A stretch of 64,000 nucleotides of DNA from contig NZ_CP116339.1 of assembly GCF_028198165.1 (NCBI RefSeq), forward strand, positions 1,426,001 to 1,490,000. The letters run 5' to 3'. The first letter of the stretch is position 1. Each line of letters opens with the position of its first letter. Below, one piece after another: positions 28,741 through 37,835 of the stretch. The notes below the pieces were generated by a model. That model was given only the letters and a program-made list of their open reading frames with translations. It did no database searches and had not been told where the DNA came from. The translations under genes were made by a program, and so were the position numbers. The DNA comes from Pseudoxanthomonas sp. JBR18 (GTDB lineage: Bacteria; Pseudomonadota; Gammaproteobacteria; Xanthomonadales; Xanthomonadaceae).

Positions 28741-31689
28741 CTAGGCCGGCGCGGCGGCCGTGCCCGCCGGGGCCACCAGCACGCGGTTTCGACCTTGGCG
28801 CTTGGCCCGGTAGAGCGCGTCGTCGGCACGCCGCAACAGATCGGTCGGCGACTCGCCCGGCTCCAGCCAGGCCACGCCGACCGAGCAGGTCACCGTCAGG
28901 CTCCGCCCATCGATGGCCAGCGGACGCGCACCGACCGCGTCGTGCAAGGCCTGCAGGCGCTGCGACGCAGGGGCCACCAGGCCGGGCATGACCGCGAGCA
29001 GTTCTTCGCCGCCATAGCGCCCGACCGTGTCCGACCCGCGCATGTTGCGCGCCAGGCGATCGGCCACGCCGGAGAGCACCGCGTCGCCGACCAGATGGCC
29101 ATGCGTGTCGTTGACCAGCTTGAAGTGGTCCAGGTCCAGCAGCGCGATCGCCAGCGGCAGGCCCGCGCTGTGCGCACGTGCAGCCTCCAGCGCCAGCTGT
29201 TCGAGAATGGAGGTGCGGTTGCGCAGGCCGGTCAGGCCATCATGCGTGGCCTGCTCGTGCAGGGCGGCGCGAGCCAGTTCCAGCGCGCGCTTGTCGGCCT
29301 CCAGCTCGGCGGTACGCGCTGCCACCAGCCTTTCCAAGGCGCGCTTGCGCGCCATGATCGCGCGCATGCGCCAGTGCCAGACCGCCGCGATCACCCCGGC
29401 AAACAGCGCCAGCCACGCGAGCAGCGCCGGCGCGCTGCGCCACCATGGCGGGCGCAACTTGAAGGCGAAACTCGCCACCGGGGACTGTGTGCGGCGGGCC
29501 AGGTTGATCGCCTGCACCTCGATCACCTGCTCGCCATCGCCCAGGGCGGGAAAGTCCAGGGTGCGCGAGCTGGTCTCGATCCACGCATCCTGGCGCCCGC
29601 GCAGGCGATAGCGGAAACGCAGCAGGTCCGGCCCTGCCATGCTGCCGGGCGTGGACAGGGTCACGCGCACCGGCAGCTGGCCCCAAGGCAGGGTGGCGCC
29701 CGGCGTCACGCCAGCACCGCCCCGCTCGACCCGCGCGATGCGCAGGGTCACCGGGCGCTGCGCAAGTAGCCTGTCCGGTTGCAGGAGATGGCTCACGCCG
29801 CGCGAACTGCCGACCCAGACCGAACCATCGGCGTCCTCGAAGAACGCGCCTTCGGAGATGTCCTCGCTGATCAGGCCATCGGTCTCGCTCAGGCCGGTCC
29901 AGTGGCCGTTCTCCAGCACGTTCACCCCGGAACTGCCCCCGACCCACAGCCGACCCTGGCGGTCGTGGCGAATGAAATACGGCAGCGAATCGCGCAGCAG
30001 CGGGTCGTCGACCGCGGTGAGCTGCAAGGTGTCGTCGTCGCGCATTGGGCCGCGGAACAGGCCGGCATCGTCCACCGCCGCCCACAGCACCCCGTCGCGG
30101 CCGATGGAGAGTTTGTCGAACAGCAGGTTGGGCATCTTTCCGCTGATCCGGATCGGGATGACGGTCTGCCCATCCAGCCGCATCAGCCCGCTCTTGCCGG
30201 CAAACCACAGGCGCCCGCGCGCATCCTCGGCCACGTCGCCGAAGCTGACCTGCGGCAGGTCGGTGAAACGACGCGGCTGCGGATGGGCCGGGTCGTCGAT
30301 GACGTACACCCCTTCGGTGGTACACAGCCACAACCGCCCACGCCGGTCGAACAGCATCCTGCGCAAGCGGTGCGGCAGCGTCGTCACGATCGTCACTTGC
30401 CCGTGCGCCAGGCGCAGCAGGTCGCCTCGGTACAGCGCGACCCACACCGCACCGTCCGGCCCCAGGGTCAGGCCGAACACGTCGCGGACCGGCGTCTGCA
30501 GCGCGGTTGCGACCGGCTCGATGGTCGCAGCGCCAGGCGCCAGGCGATAGATGCCGCGCTCGTTGCCAAACAGCATGCCGCCCTGCCGGTCACGGACCAG
30601 CGCCCAGTTCGGCAGGCCCTTCAAGCCATTGGCAGCGCTCCAGTTCTGGATGGCGCTGTAGCCGCGCCAGCGCAGGATCCCAAGGCCGCCGTAGGACACC
30701 CACAGCGCACCATCGGCACTGGCGAGCATGGCATTGGGCGGCATGTCGGGCAGGCCGTTGCGGGTGTCCAGCGTGTCCCAGCCAGCGCCGTTCCAGCGCA
30801 GGATGCCGCCGTCGCTGCGGGTCAACAGGCGGCCCAGGCTGTCTTCGGCCAGGTCCAGATGGCGGGTGGTGGTGGCCATCACGGCCGGTGCGGGGGCGGG
30901 ATGGTCGACGAAGCGGACCGCCCCGGGCGCCAGCGACAGCACATGCAGCGGGCTGCGCGCCCACAACACGCCGTGCCGATCGCGCAGGAACGTGGTCCAG
31001 GCATCCTGGGGCACGCCATCGTCGACGGTGTAGACGCGCAAGGTGCCATCGGGGCCGCGTCGGCAGATCGTCTGCCCGCATCCCAGCCACAGCGTGCCCT
31101 GGTCCTGGTAGACCGCGCCCAGGTCTCCCAGCTCGGGCCAGCGCTGCGCGATCTCGGGCGTGAACAGCGCCGTGGCGCGCCAGCCGCCCCCGGGCGCGGC
31201 GCCGATGCGCCAGGCGCTTCCCTTGCTCAGCGCCACCGCGCCGTCGTCGAAAGCGGCCACCATGTGACCGGGGGCGAAGGGCATGGGCGCGCCCTGCGGA
31301 TCGGTGATCCGCGCGGCCGCCTGGCCATCCCAGAAATACAGGTTGCCGGCCGTGGTCACCCACAGCCCATTGCCAAGGGGAGTGGGCGCGGCGTTCATCA
31401 CATAGGCGTCGTCCAGCCCGGCGTCCGCACCCACCCGTTCGAAGCGCTCACCCTCGTAGCGATACAGGCCGCCGTAGGTGCAGGCCCAGACATTGCCGCG
31501 CGCATCGTCCACCAGGCAGTCGGCGCCCAGGCTGCGCAGGCCTTCGGCGGTGCCATAGGTGCGCAGTGAGGCGACCTGCGCCAACGCCGGTCCGCTCGCC
31601 AGCAGGCATAGCGCGATCGCGGCCGCGCGCCGGAGGCGATCGATGGCGGTGGCACGCGCCGGGGCGCGAGGGCAACGCATGACGGGCAT
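28741..31689 (-). CDS. Diguanylate cyclase with periplasmic two-component-regulator beta-propeller
   Basis: 982-residue membrane sensor that should make cyclic di-GMP. Signal peptide near residues 20-38, then repeated propeller blades (motifs such as RGNVWACTYGGLYRYEG and RGRLWFAGKSGLMRLDG) forming a large periplasmic sensor. A Y_Y_Y domain follows (about 660-755), then a membrane helix near 765-785, a coiled coil (KRALERLVAARTAELEADK) and a GGDEF domain. The active site reads GGEEL, a functional variant. An inhibitory-site RGSD lies exactly five residues before it, so product inhibition is expected. No EAL domain. The ligand is unknown. Confidence 0.93.
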   Translation of the reverse strand: MPVMRCPRAPARATAIDRLRRAAAIALCLLASGPALAQVASLRTYGTAEGLRSLGADCLVDDARGNVWACTYGGLYRYEGERFERVGADAGLDDAYVMNAAPTPLGNGLWVTTAGNLYFWDGQAAARITDPQGAPMPFAPGHMVAAFDDGAVALSKGSAWRIGAAPGGGWRATALFTPEIAQRWPELGDLGAVYQDQGTLWLGCGQTICRRGPDGTLRVYTVDDGVPQDAWTTFLRDRHGVLWARSPLHVLSLAPGAVRFVDHPAPAPAVMATTTRHLDLAEDSLGRLLTRSDGGILRWNGAGWDTLDTRNGLPDMPPNAMLASADGALWVSYGGLGILRWRGYSAIQNWSAANGLKGLPNWALVRDRQGGMLFGNERGIYRLAPGAATIEPVATALQTPVRDVFGLTLGPDGAVWVALYRGDLLRLAHGQVTIVTTLPHRLRRMLFDRRGRLWLCTTEGVYVIDDPAHPQPRRFTDLPQVSFGDVAEDARGRLWFAGKSGLMRLDGQTVIPIRISGKMPNLLFDKLSIGRDGVLWAAVDDAGLFRGPMRDDDTLQLTAVDDPLLRDSLPYFIRHDRQGRLWVGGSSGVNVLENGHWTGLSETDGLISEDISEGAFFEDADGSVWVGSSRGVSHLLQPDRLLAQRPVTLRIARVERGGAGVTPGATLPWGQLPVRVTLSTPGSMAGPDLLRFRYRLRGRQDAWIETSSRTLDFPALGDGEQVIEVQAINLARRTQSPVASFAFKLRPPWWRSAPALLAWLALFAGVIAAVWHWRMRAIMARKRALERLVAARTAELEADKRALELARAALHEQATHDGLTGLRNRTSILEQLALEAARAHSAGLPLAIALLDLDHFKLVNDTHGHLVGDAVLSGVADRLARNMRGSDTVGRYGGEELLAVMPGLVAPASQRLQALHDAVGARPLAIDGRSLTVTCSVGVAWLEPGESPTDLLRRADDALYRAKRQGRNRVLVAPAGTAAAPA

Positions 31690-31815
31690 GCAAGGTCCGG
31701 AAGGACGGATGTCTTTCCTCTAACGGCCCACCACGAGCGGACTTGAGCGCGGCAGTTCGCGCAAGCCGATGATTTGGCGGCCCTTCCCCTGTTCAGCTAC
31801 GCCAGCCGCGCCTGG

Positions 31816-32835
31816 TCAGAACGCGTGGTCGAAGCCCACCTCGCCCTGCACGCCGACCTGGTAGGACGACACCCGGCGCTCGAAGAAGTTGGTCAGCTCC
31901 TGCACGTCCTGCAGCTCCATGAAAGGCAGCGGGTTGCGCACGTTGTACTTGCGCGCCATGCCCAGCTTGGCGAAGTGGTTGTCGGCGCAGTGCTGCAGGT
32001 ACTGGCGCATGTCGCGGGTGGAGATGCCCGCCACGCCGCCAGACAGCACGTCCTCGGCGAACTGCAGCTCGCACTCGATCGCCTCTTCGAGCATGGCGTA
32101 GACCTGCTGTTTCATTTCATCGTCGAACAGGTCCGGCTCTTCCTCGCGCACCACGCGCACGCCCTCGAAGGCGAAGTTCATGTGGCAGCTCTCGTCGCGG
32201 AACACCCAGTTGGTGCCGCTAGCCAAGCCCGGCAGCAACCCGCGCGAACGGAAGTAGTACACGTAGGCGAAGGCGGCGAAGAAGAACAGGCCCTCGATGC
32301 AGGCGGCAAAGCAGATCTGGTTGAGCAGGAACTGACGGCGGTGTGCGCGCGTCTCCAGCTTGCGCAGGTCCTGGATGGTGTCCATCCACTTGAAGCAGAA
32401 GTCCGCCTTCTTCTTGATCGAGGGGATGTTGTCGACCGCGGCGAAGGCCTTGGCACGCTCGCCCGGGTCCGGCAGGTAGTTGTCCAGCAAGGTCAGGTAG
32501 AACTGCACGTGCAGCGCTTCTTCGTAGAGCTGGCGCGACAGGTACATGCGCGCTTCGGGCGCGTTGAGGTGCTGGTACAGGTTGAGCACCAGGTTGTTGG
32601 ACACGATCGAATCGCCGGTGGCGAAGAAGGCGACCAGGCGGTGGATCAGGTGACGATCGGCCGGGGTCATCTTGTCGTGCAGGTCGGTGATGTCGATCTG
32701 GAAGTTGATCTCGTCCACCGTCCAGCTGTTCCTGATGGCGTCGCGGTACATGTCATAGAACTGCGGATAGCGCATCGGGCGCAGGGTCAGTTCAAAACCG
32801 GGATCGAGCAGCATCTGGCGGGGTTGGGCGGACAT
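31816..32835 (-). CDS. nrdB: Class Ia ribonucleotide reductase, beta subunit
   Basis: 339-residue R2 protein holding the diiron/tyrosyl-radical cofactor. Seen are the helix YEEALHVQFY with iron ligands Glu and His and the radical Tyr spaced as in class I R2, the second ligand helix RDESCHMNFAFEGV, and QICFAACIEGLFFFAAFAYV. The C-terminal tail (VGVQGEVGFDHAF) is the docking peptide for NrdA. ATG at 32835. It lies 135 bp after nrdA and is presumably transcribed from the nrdA promoter through an intercistronic hairpin. Confidence 0.96.
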   Translation of the reverse strand: MSAQPRQMLLDPGFELTLRPMRYPQFYDMYRDAIRNSWTVDEINFQIDITDLHDKMTPADRHLIHRLVAFFATGDSIVSNNLVLNLYQHLNAPEARMYLSRQLYEEALHVQFYLTLLDNYLPDPGERAKAFAAVDNIPSIKKKADFCFKWMDTIQDLRKLETRAHRRQFLLNQICFAACIEGLFFFAAFAYVYYFRSRGLLPGLASGTNWVFRDESCHMNFAFEGVRVVREEEPDLFDDEMKQQVYAMLEEAIECELQFAEDVLSGGVAGISTRDMRQYLQHCADNHFAKLGMARKYNVRNPLPFMELQDVQELTNFFERRVSSYQVGVQGEVGFDHAF

Positions 32836-32893
32836 GGCAATCTCGTGATCGTTGGCGGCCCCGCCTTGTGGGCAGGGCCGCGATGAAAAGGAA

Positions 32894-32914
32894 GGTCCGC
32901 GCCGCACGCGGACC
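32894..32914 (-). terminator. Intercistronic hairpin between nrdA and nrdB, possible attenuator
   Basis: On the minus strand, stem GGTCCGCG with its complement CGCGGACC (5-base loop) is followed by TTCCTTTT. The T-run is interrupted, so it may be a leaky terminator or an mRNA processing/stability element setting the alpha:beta ratio. A second small hairpin lies near 32919-32934. Confidence 0.5.
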
Positions 32915-32970
32915 GCTGGCACTTCCCTGTGCCGGGAATATCCGTATTCCTTGCGTCCAGGTCGAAGGAC

Positions 32971-35403
32971 TTACTGGCAGGCCTCGCAGGCCTCCGGGTT
33001 TTCCAGCGAGCAGCTCACCGCCTCGGTCGGCGTGTAGGCCGGCTTGGGGGCTTCGCTGGCGCCCTGGCTGAGGGTGGCCTTGGCGATGCGCGTGGCCGGG
33101 CGCGAGCGCAGGTAGTAGGTGGTCTTGATGCCGCGCTTCCACGCGTACATGTACATGGACGAGAGCGCGCCGATGTTGGGGCTTTCCATGAACAGGTTGA
33201 GCGAGGCGGACTGGTCGATGAAGGCGCCGCGCTCGGCGGCCATGTCGATCAGCGAACGCATCGGCAGCTCCCACGCGGTGCGGTAGACCAGGCGCAAAGC
33301 CTCGGGGATCTGCGCCACGCCCTGGATCGAACCTTCGGCCAGCTTGATCGCATCGCGCATCTCCGGGGTCCACAGGCCCAGCTTCTTCAGCTCGTCCACC
33401 AGGTAGCGGTTGACCTGCAGGAAGTCGCCAGACAGCGTCTCGCGCTTGAACAGGTTGGACACCTGCGGCTCCACGCACTCGTAGCAGCCGGCGATGGAGG
33501 CGATGGTCGCGGTCGGGGCGATGGCGATCAGCAGCGAGTTGCGCAGGCCGTGCTGCTGGATGCGCGCACGCAGCGCGTCCCAGCGCGCGGCGTCCTCGGG
33601 CACCACGCCCCAGGCGTCGAACTGCAGCTCACCCTGCGCGGCGCGGGTATCGGCGAAGGACGGATGCTTGCCGCGCTCGATGGCCAGCTCGCACGAGGTC
33701 TCCAGCGCGTGGAAGTAGATGGTCTCGGCGATCTTCTTGCTGATCGCGCGGGCCTCGGCGCTGTCGAAGGCCAGGCGCTTTTTGAAGAACACGTCCTGCA
33801 GGCCCATGCAGCCCAGGCCGACCGGGCGCCAGCGCAGGTTGCCGCGGCGCGCGGTCTCGATCGGGTAGAAGTTCAGATCGATCACCCGGTCCAGCTGGCG
33901 CACGGCCAGGCGCACGGTCTCGGCCAGCTTCTCGTAGTCGAAGTCGCCGTACTCGTCGAAGTGGCGCCCCAGGTTGATCGAGCCCAGGTTGCACACCGCG
34001 GTCTCCTCGGCCGAGGTGATCTCCAGGATCTCGGTGCACAGGTTGGACAGGTGGATCACGTTGCCCGCGCGCAGGGTCTGGTTGGACGCGGCGTTGCACT
34101 TGTCCTTGAAGGTCATCCAGCCGTTGCCGGTCTCGGCCAGGGTGCGCATCATCCGCGCATACAGCTTGCGCGCCGGCACCTGCTTGACCGCCTTGCCCTG
34201 GGTCTCGGCCTGCAGGTAGGCCTGCTCGAAGGCCTGGCCGTACAGGTCGGTCAGCTCCGGGGTGACCTTGGGATCGAACAACGACCACGGCTGGTCGGCT
34301 TCCACGCGGGCCATGAACAGGTCCGGCACCCAGTTGGCCAGGTTGAGGTTGTGGGTGCGGCGGGCGTCGTCACCGGCGTTGTCGCGCAGCTCCAGGAAGT
34401 CCTCGATGTCCGCGTGCCAGGTCTCCAGGTACACGCAAGCCGCACCCTTGCGCTTGCCGCCCTGGTTGACCGCCGCCACCGATGAATCCAGCGTCTTGAG
34501 CCACGGCACGATGCCGTTGGAATGGCCGTTGGTGGACTTGATCAGCGAGCCGCGCGCGCGTACCCGGCTATAGCTCACCCCGATGCCACCGGAGAACTTG
34601 GACAGCTGGGCGATGTCGCCGTAGCGCGCGTAGATCGATTCCAGCGAATCGCGCGGCGAATCCAGCAGGAAGCAGCTGGACAGCTGCTCGTGGGTGGTGC
34701 CGGAATTGAACAGCGTGGGCGAAGACGGCAGGTAGTCCAGGTGCCCCATGCGCTGGTAAAGCGCCAGCGCCTCGGGCACGTCCTCGCTCAGCGCACTGGC
34801 GATGCGCAGGAAGAACTGCTGCGGGGTCTCGATCACCTTGCGGGTATGCGGGTGGCGCAGCAGGTAGCGGTCGTACAGGGTGCGCAGGCCGAAGTACTCG
34901 AACTCGCGGTCCAGGTTGGCATCGATCGCGTCGTTGAGCTTGCGCGCGTTGGTCTGCACGAAGCCGAGCAGGCGGTCGTTGATCAGGCCGACCTCGTGGC
35001 CGCGGCCGATCGACTGGGAAAACGCATGGATTTCCTGCCCGGAGACTTCCTTGCCGATGAAGTTGGCCAGCAGGCGCGCGGCCAGGCGGCCGTACTCGGG
35101 CTCTTCGCCGATCAGCAGCGCGGCGGTGCGGATGGACAGCTCGTCCAGCTCCTGGGTGGTGGCCCCATCGTACAAACCGGAGATGGTGCGGGTGGCCACG
35201 CGCATCGGGTCCACCGCGTGCAGGCCTTCGGCGCAGCGCTGGATGGCGCGCACGATCTTGTTGAGGTCCACCGCCTCGTCCGAGCCGTTGCGCTTGGTCA
35301 CGCGCATGACCGTGGCAGTGGGCGGCGAAGTCAGCGAAAAGGCGGCATCGGCCGGGCGCGCGGCCACGGCGGCATCGGTCTGGGTCACGGTTGTGGTCTC
35401 CAT
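32971..35403 (-). CDS. nrdA: Class Ia ribonucleotide reductase, alpha subunit
   Basis: Catalytic R1 subunit reducing ribonucleoside diphosphates. An N-terminal ATP-cone (about 35-125, VMRVTKRNGSDEAVDLNKIV) gives allosteric activity control. Core motifs include SSCFLLDSPRDSLESIY (active-site Cys), NLCTEI with AVCNLGSINLGRHF, and SIAPTATIASIAG-type residues read as IAPTATIASIAGC. The C-terminal redox pair is CEACQ. The ATG at 35403 (METTTV) gives 810 residues; the longer upstream frame is non-homologous. Transcription appears governed by an unusually rich leader: cobalamin riboswitch, sigma70 promoter, NrdR-like boxes and a DnaA box. Confidence 0.96.
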   Translation of the reverse strand: METTTVTQTDAAVAARPADAAFSLTSPPTATVMRVTKRNGSDEAVDLNKIVRAIQRCAEGLHAVDPMRVATRTISGLYDGATTQELDELSIRTAALLIGEEPEYGRLAARLLANFIGKEVSGQEIHAFSQSIGRGHEVGLINDRLLGFVQTNARKLNDAIDANLDREFEYFGLRTLYDRYLLRHPHTRKVIETPQQFFLRIASALSEDVPEALALYQRMGHLDYLPSSPTLFNSGTTHEQLSSCFLLDSPRDSLESIYARYGDIAQLSKFSGGIGVSYSRVRARGSLIKSTNGHSNGIVPWLKTLDSSVAAVNQGGKRKGAACVYLETWHADIEDFLELRDNAGDDARRTHNLNLANWVPDLFMARVEADQPWSLFDPKVTPELTDLYGQAFEQAYLQAETQGKAVKQVPARKLYARMMRTLAETGNGWMTFKDKCNAASNQTLRAGNVIHLSNLCTEILEITSAEETAVCNLGSINLGRHFDEYGDFDYEKLAETVRLAVRQLDRVIDLNFYPIETARRGNLRWRPVGLGCMGLQDVFFKKRLAFDSAEARAISKKIAETIYFHALETSCELAIERGKHPSFADTRAAQGELQFDAWGVVPEDAARWDALRARIQQHGLRNSLLIAIAPTATIASIAGCYECVEPQVSNLFKRETLSGDFLQVNRYLVDELKKLGLWTPEMRDAIKLAEGSIQGVAQIPEALRLVYRTAWELPMRSLIDMAAERGAFIDQSASLNLFMESPNIGALSSMYMYAWKRGIKTTYYLRSRPATRIAKATLSQGASEAPKPAYTPTEAVSCSLENPEACEACQ

Positions 35404-35587
35404 GCGTGGTGCACGTCCCGCCCCCGTCCCTCGACAGGCTTGGAGCGGCGTTGGGGTTCGAGCATGGGAAGGCGGCGTCGCAAAACCCGCGACCGCGCGA
35501 ACATGCGTGGTCGGGCCTGCTTCACCAGCCATCTCCCCCTCGGAGACTCCGCGGCCGGCACCGCGCGATGTGCTTGCGCGCGGTTTG

Positions 35588-35775
35588 TCGGCAGGTCTTC
35601 GGACTCATGGGCGCGAAGGCGTCTGGCCTTCTCCTAATCCGCCGCTTCCCAAGGCCGAAAGGCCTCAGTGCTGTGTGGCGGGGTCGTTCCCAAATACCGC
35701 TGCGGGGCAGTGCCGGAGTGGGCCGTCATGGCCGCACCGGCTTCCCTTTTCATCCGGGGAGTAGCGTTCCCCGGA
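35588..35775 (-). promoter_or_regulatory. Cobalamin (B12) riboswitch in the nrdA leader
   Basis: Read on the minus strand: GGGAAGCCGGTG, then CCGGCACTGCCCCGCAGCGG (the B12-box core), a CACTG element, GGGAAG, and the closing ATGAGTCCGAAGACCTGCC. This is the ordered consensus of AdoCbl riboswitches. It ends about 185 bases before the nrdA ATG, leaving room for an expression platform (35404-35587). Expected effect: B12 represses the B12-independent class Ia reductase. Confidence 0.93.
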
Positions 35776-35783
35776 ACCGACGA

Positions 35784-35832
35784 CCCCAAGATAGTGGGGT
35801 GGGTTCACCCCGTCAACGCCAAATATTGTGGA
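35784..35832. promoter_or_regulatory. nrdR boxes: Pair of NrdR-box-like palindromes
   Basis: CCCCAAGATAGTGGGG at 35784-35799 and CGCCAAATATTGTGGA at 35817-35832 resemble the NrdR box (ACACWATATWTWGTGT-like). Their centres are 33 bp apart, about three helical turns, the usual paired arrangement. The first covers the promoter -10, the second abuts the -35, as expected for a repressor of ribonucleotide reductase genes. Confidence 0.7.
35788..35816 (-). promoter_or_regulatory. Predicted sigma70 promoter of nrdA
   Basis: On the minus strand, TTGACG (35811-35816) and TATCTT (35788-35793) are separated by 17 bases. Transcription would begin near 35781, just upstream of the cobalamin riboswitch. Confidence 0.7.
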
Positions 35833-35835
35833 TAA
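35827..35835 (-). promoter_or_regulatory. Perfect DnaA box upstream of the nrdA promoter
   Basis: TTATCCACA on the minus strand, matching the high-affinity DnaA box, centred about 50 bases upstream of the predicted start and overlapping the distal NrdR-like box. E. coli nrdAB is also DnaA-controlled; the functional parallel is inference. Confidence 0.7.
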
Positions 35836-36014
35836 CCTGTGGGAGAACGCGGCCAATACCAATGCCGGCGCGGGTTTGCGCGTCTTTACGGGAGACGACT
35901 GCGGTTGACGCGCCCTTGGCGCGCGGTGCCTGATGGTCGTCAGGCACCTCACCCCCGGGCGACGGCACCCGGCGCGCCCCTGCGCCCCCGCCCCTTTCCA
36001 GAGCGCCTGTTTCC

Positions 36015-36932
36015 ATGCATGACGACGCCTTCCCGCGCGGCCCTTCGACCCTGCGTCGCGCCACGCCCTTCCTGCTCGCGCTGGTCGCGGTGCTGCTGGC
36101 CGGATGGGCGGTGCAGGCCGTGCTGGTGCGCTGGGACGAGGACGCTGGCCTGCGCCAAGCCCTGCGCGATGGCCTGATGTGCGCCGCCGCCACGGCCCTG
36201 GGTGCCCTGCCCGTGTTGGGCATCCGCCGCCTGCCGCAGCGCCTGGCCGACGGCCTGATGGGCTTCGGCGCCGGGGTGATGCTGGCGGCCACGGCGTTCT
36301 CACTGATCGTGCCGGGGCTAGACGCCGCACGCGACCAGGGCTTTGCCGGGATCGGCGCCGGGGCGGTGATCAGTGCCGGCATCGTGCTGGGCGTGGGCAT
36401 GATGCTGCTGATGGACCGCGCCGTGCCGCACGCGCACCTGGACCAGCAGGGCCGCACCACCCGCCAGGTCAGCGGCCGGCTGGCCCAGTGGCTGCCGCCG
36501 CAGGTGATGCTGTTCGTCTTCGCCATCACCCTGCACAACATCCCCGAGGGCATGGCCGTGGGCGTGGCCTCCGGCTCGGGCATGCAGGGTGCGGACACCT
36601 TCAGCCTGGCCATCGCCCTGCAGGACATTCCCGAGGGCCTGGTGATCGCCCTGTCGCTGGCCACCGCCGGGGTACATCGCGGGCGGGCGGTCCTGATCGG
36701 CATGCTCTCGGGCCTGGTCGAGCCCGTCGGCGCGGTGCTCGCCGCGCTGGCGGTCAGCGCGTTCTCCACGCTGCTGCCCTGGGGGCTGGCCTTCGCCGCC
36801 GGGGCAATGCTGTTCGCGGTCAGCCACGAGGTCATCCCCGAGTCGCATCGCAATGGCCACGAGACCTGGGCCACCGTCGGCCTGACCCTGGGCTTCTGCC
36901 TGATGATGGTGATGGATACCGGGCTGGGCTGA
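36015..36932 (+). CDS. ZIP-family divalent metal transporter (ZupT-like)
   Basis: 305-residue inner-membrane protein with about eight helices. The metal-binding helices are TLHNIPEGMAVGVASG (His, Asn, Glu) and ALQDIPEGLVIALSLA, in which the usual His or Asn is Gln/Asp. A His-containing cytosolic loop (DRAVPHAHLDQQGR) lies between helices. ZIP proteins import Zn2+ and other divalent ions. ATG at 36015. Divergent from nrdA; no Zur site was recognised. Confidence 0.9.
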   Translation: MHDDAFPRGPSTLRRATPFLLALVAVLLAGWAVQAVLVRWDEDAGLRQALRDGLMCAAATALGALPVLGIRRLPQRLADGLMGFGAGVMLAATAFSLIVPGLDAARDQGFAGIGAGAVISAGIVLGVGMMLLMDRAVPHAHLDQQGRTTRQVSGRLAQWLPPQVMLFVFAITLHNIPEGMAVGVASGSGMQGADTFSLAIALQDIPEGLVIALSLATAGVHRGRAVLIGMLSGLVEPVGAVLAALAVSAFSTLLPWGLAFAAGAMLFAVSHEVIPESHRNGHETWATVGLTLGFCLMMVMDTGLG

Positions 36933-36958
36933 TCAACGCCCCGGTTTCAGGGCATGCC

Positions 36959-37789
36959 CTAGCCCGGCGGCCCGAAGACCGTCAGCCATACCTCCCGCAC
37001 CGAACGCGCGCGGCGCAGGTCGGCGAACATCTCGACCCAGGCGTGGAAGGCGATCCGCACCGGGTTGTGGCTGCGTACCGGCTCGACCAGCCCGTAGCGC
37101 AGCGGCACCTCGGGCAGCGCGCGGCGGAAGCTGCCGAACATCCGGTCGAACACGATCAGCACCCCGCCGTAATTGCAGTCCAGGTACTCCGGGTTGCTGG
37201 CGTGGTGCACGCGGTGGTGCGCGGGGGTGTTGAACACGTATTCGAACCAGCGCGGCAGCGTGCCGATCAGTTCGGTGTGCAGCCAGAACTGGTAGGTCAG
37301 GTTGAGCGCCAATGCGCCCACCACCACCGGCACCGGAAAGCCCAGCCACACCAGCGGGGCGAAGCACACCGCCGCGGCGGTGATCTGCCCGGTCCAGCCC
37401 AGCCGATAGGCCGACGCCAGCGTGTACTGGTTGGGCGAATGGTGCACGGCGTGGTTGAGCCAGAACCAACGGATGCGATGGTCGGCCCGGTGCATCCAGT
37501 AGTAGCAGAACTCCACGCCCACGAAGAGCGCCAGCCACTGCCACCATGCGTCCATGGCCAGGCTCGCCACGCGCCACTTGGCCACGGCCAACAGCACCAC
37601 CCCGACCAGCCCGCCCTGCAGCACACGGCCGATCAATCCGCGCACTACCGCATCGGCCAGCGAGGCCCAGTACGACTTCCAGTCGTACGCGTGGCCGCGG
37701 CGGATGCGCAACCAGGCCTCGATGGCGGCCAGGAGCGGCAGGATCAACGGGATGACCAGCAACCAGCGCGGGGAAGCCAGACTCAGCAT
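36959..37789 (-). CDS. Sterol desaturase / fatty acid hydroxylase superfamily protein
   Basis: 276-residue membrane oxygenase with the three-part histidine signature for a di-iron centre: HRADH, HAVHH and HHRVHH. The boxes sit between hydrophobic helices (for example LVIPLILPLLAAIEAWL at the N-terminus). Bacterial members hydroxylate or desaturate lipids; the substrate here is unknown. Converges with the ZIP transporter with a 26-bp gap. Confidence 0.92.
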   Translation of the reverse strand: MLSLASPRWLLVIPLILPLLAAIEAWLRIRRGHAYDWKSYWASLADAVVRGLIGRVLQGGLVGVVLLAVAKWRVASLAMDAWWQWLALFVGVEFCYYWMHRADHRIRWFWLNHAVHHSPNQYTLASAYRLGWTGQITAAAVCFAPLVWLGFPVPVVVGALALNLTYQFWLHTELIGTLPRWFEYVFNTPAHHRVHHASNPEYLDCNYGGVLIVFDRMFGSFRRALPEVPLRYGLVEPVRSHNPVRIAFHAWVEMFADLRRARSVREVWLTVFGPPG

Positions 37790-37835
37790 GACGCGTCCCT
37801 CGGAAGGCGGGCGCGTCCTTGCGCCGTGTCAGGGT

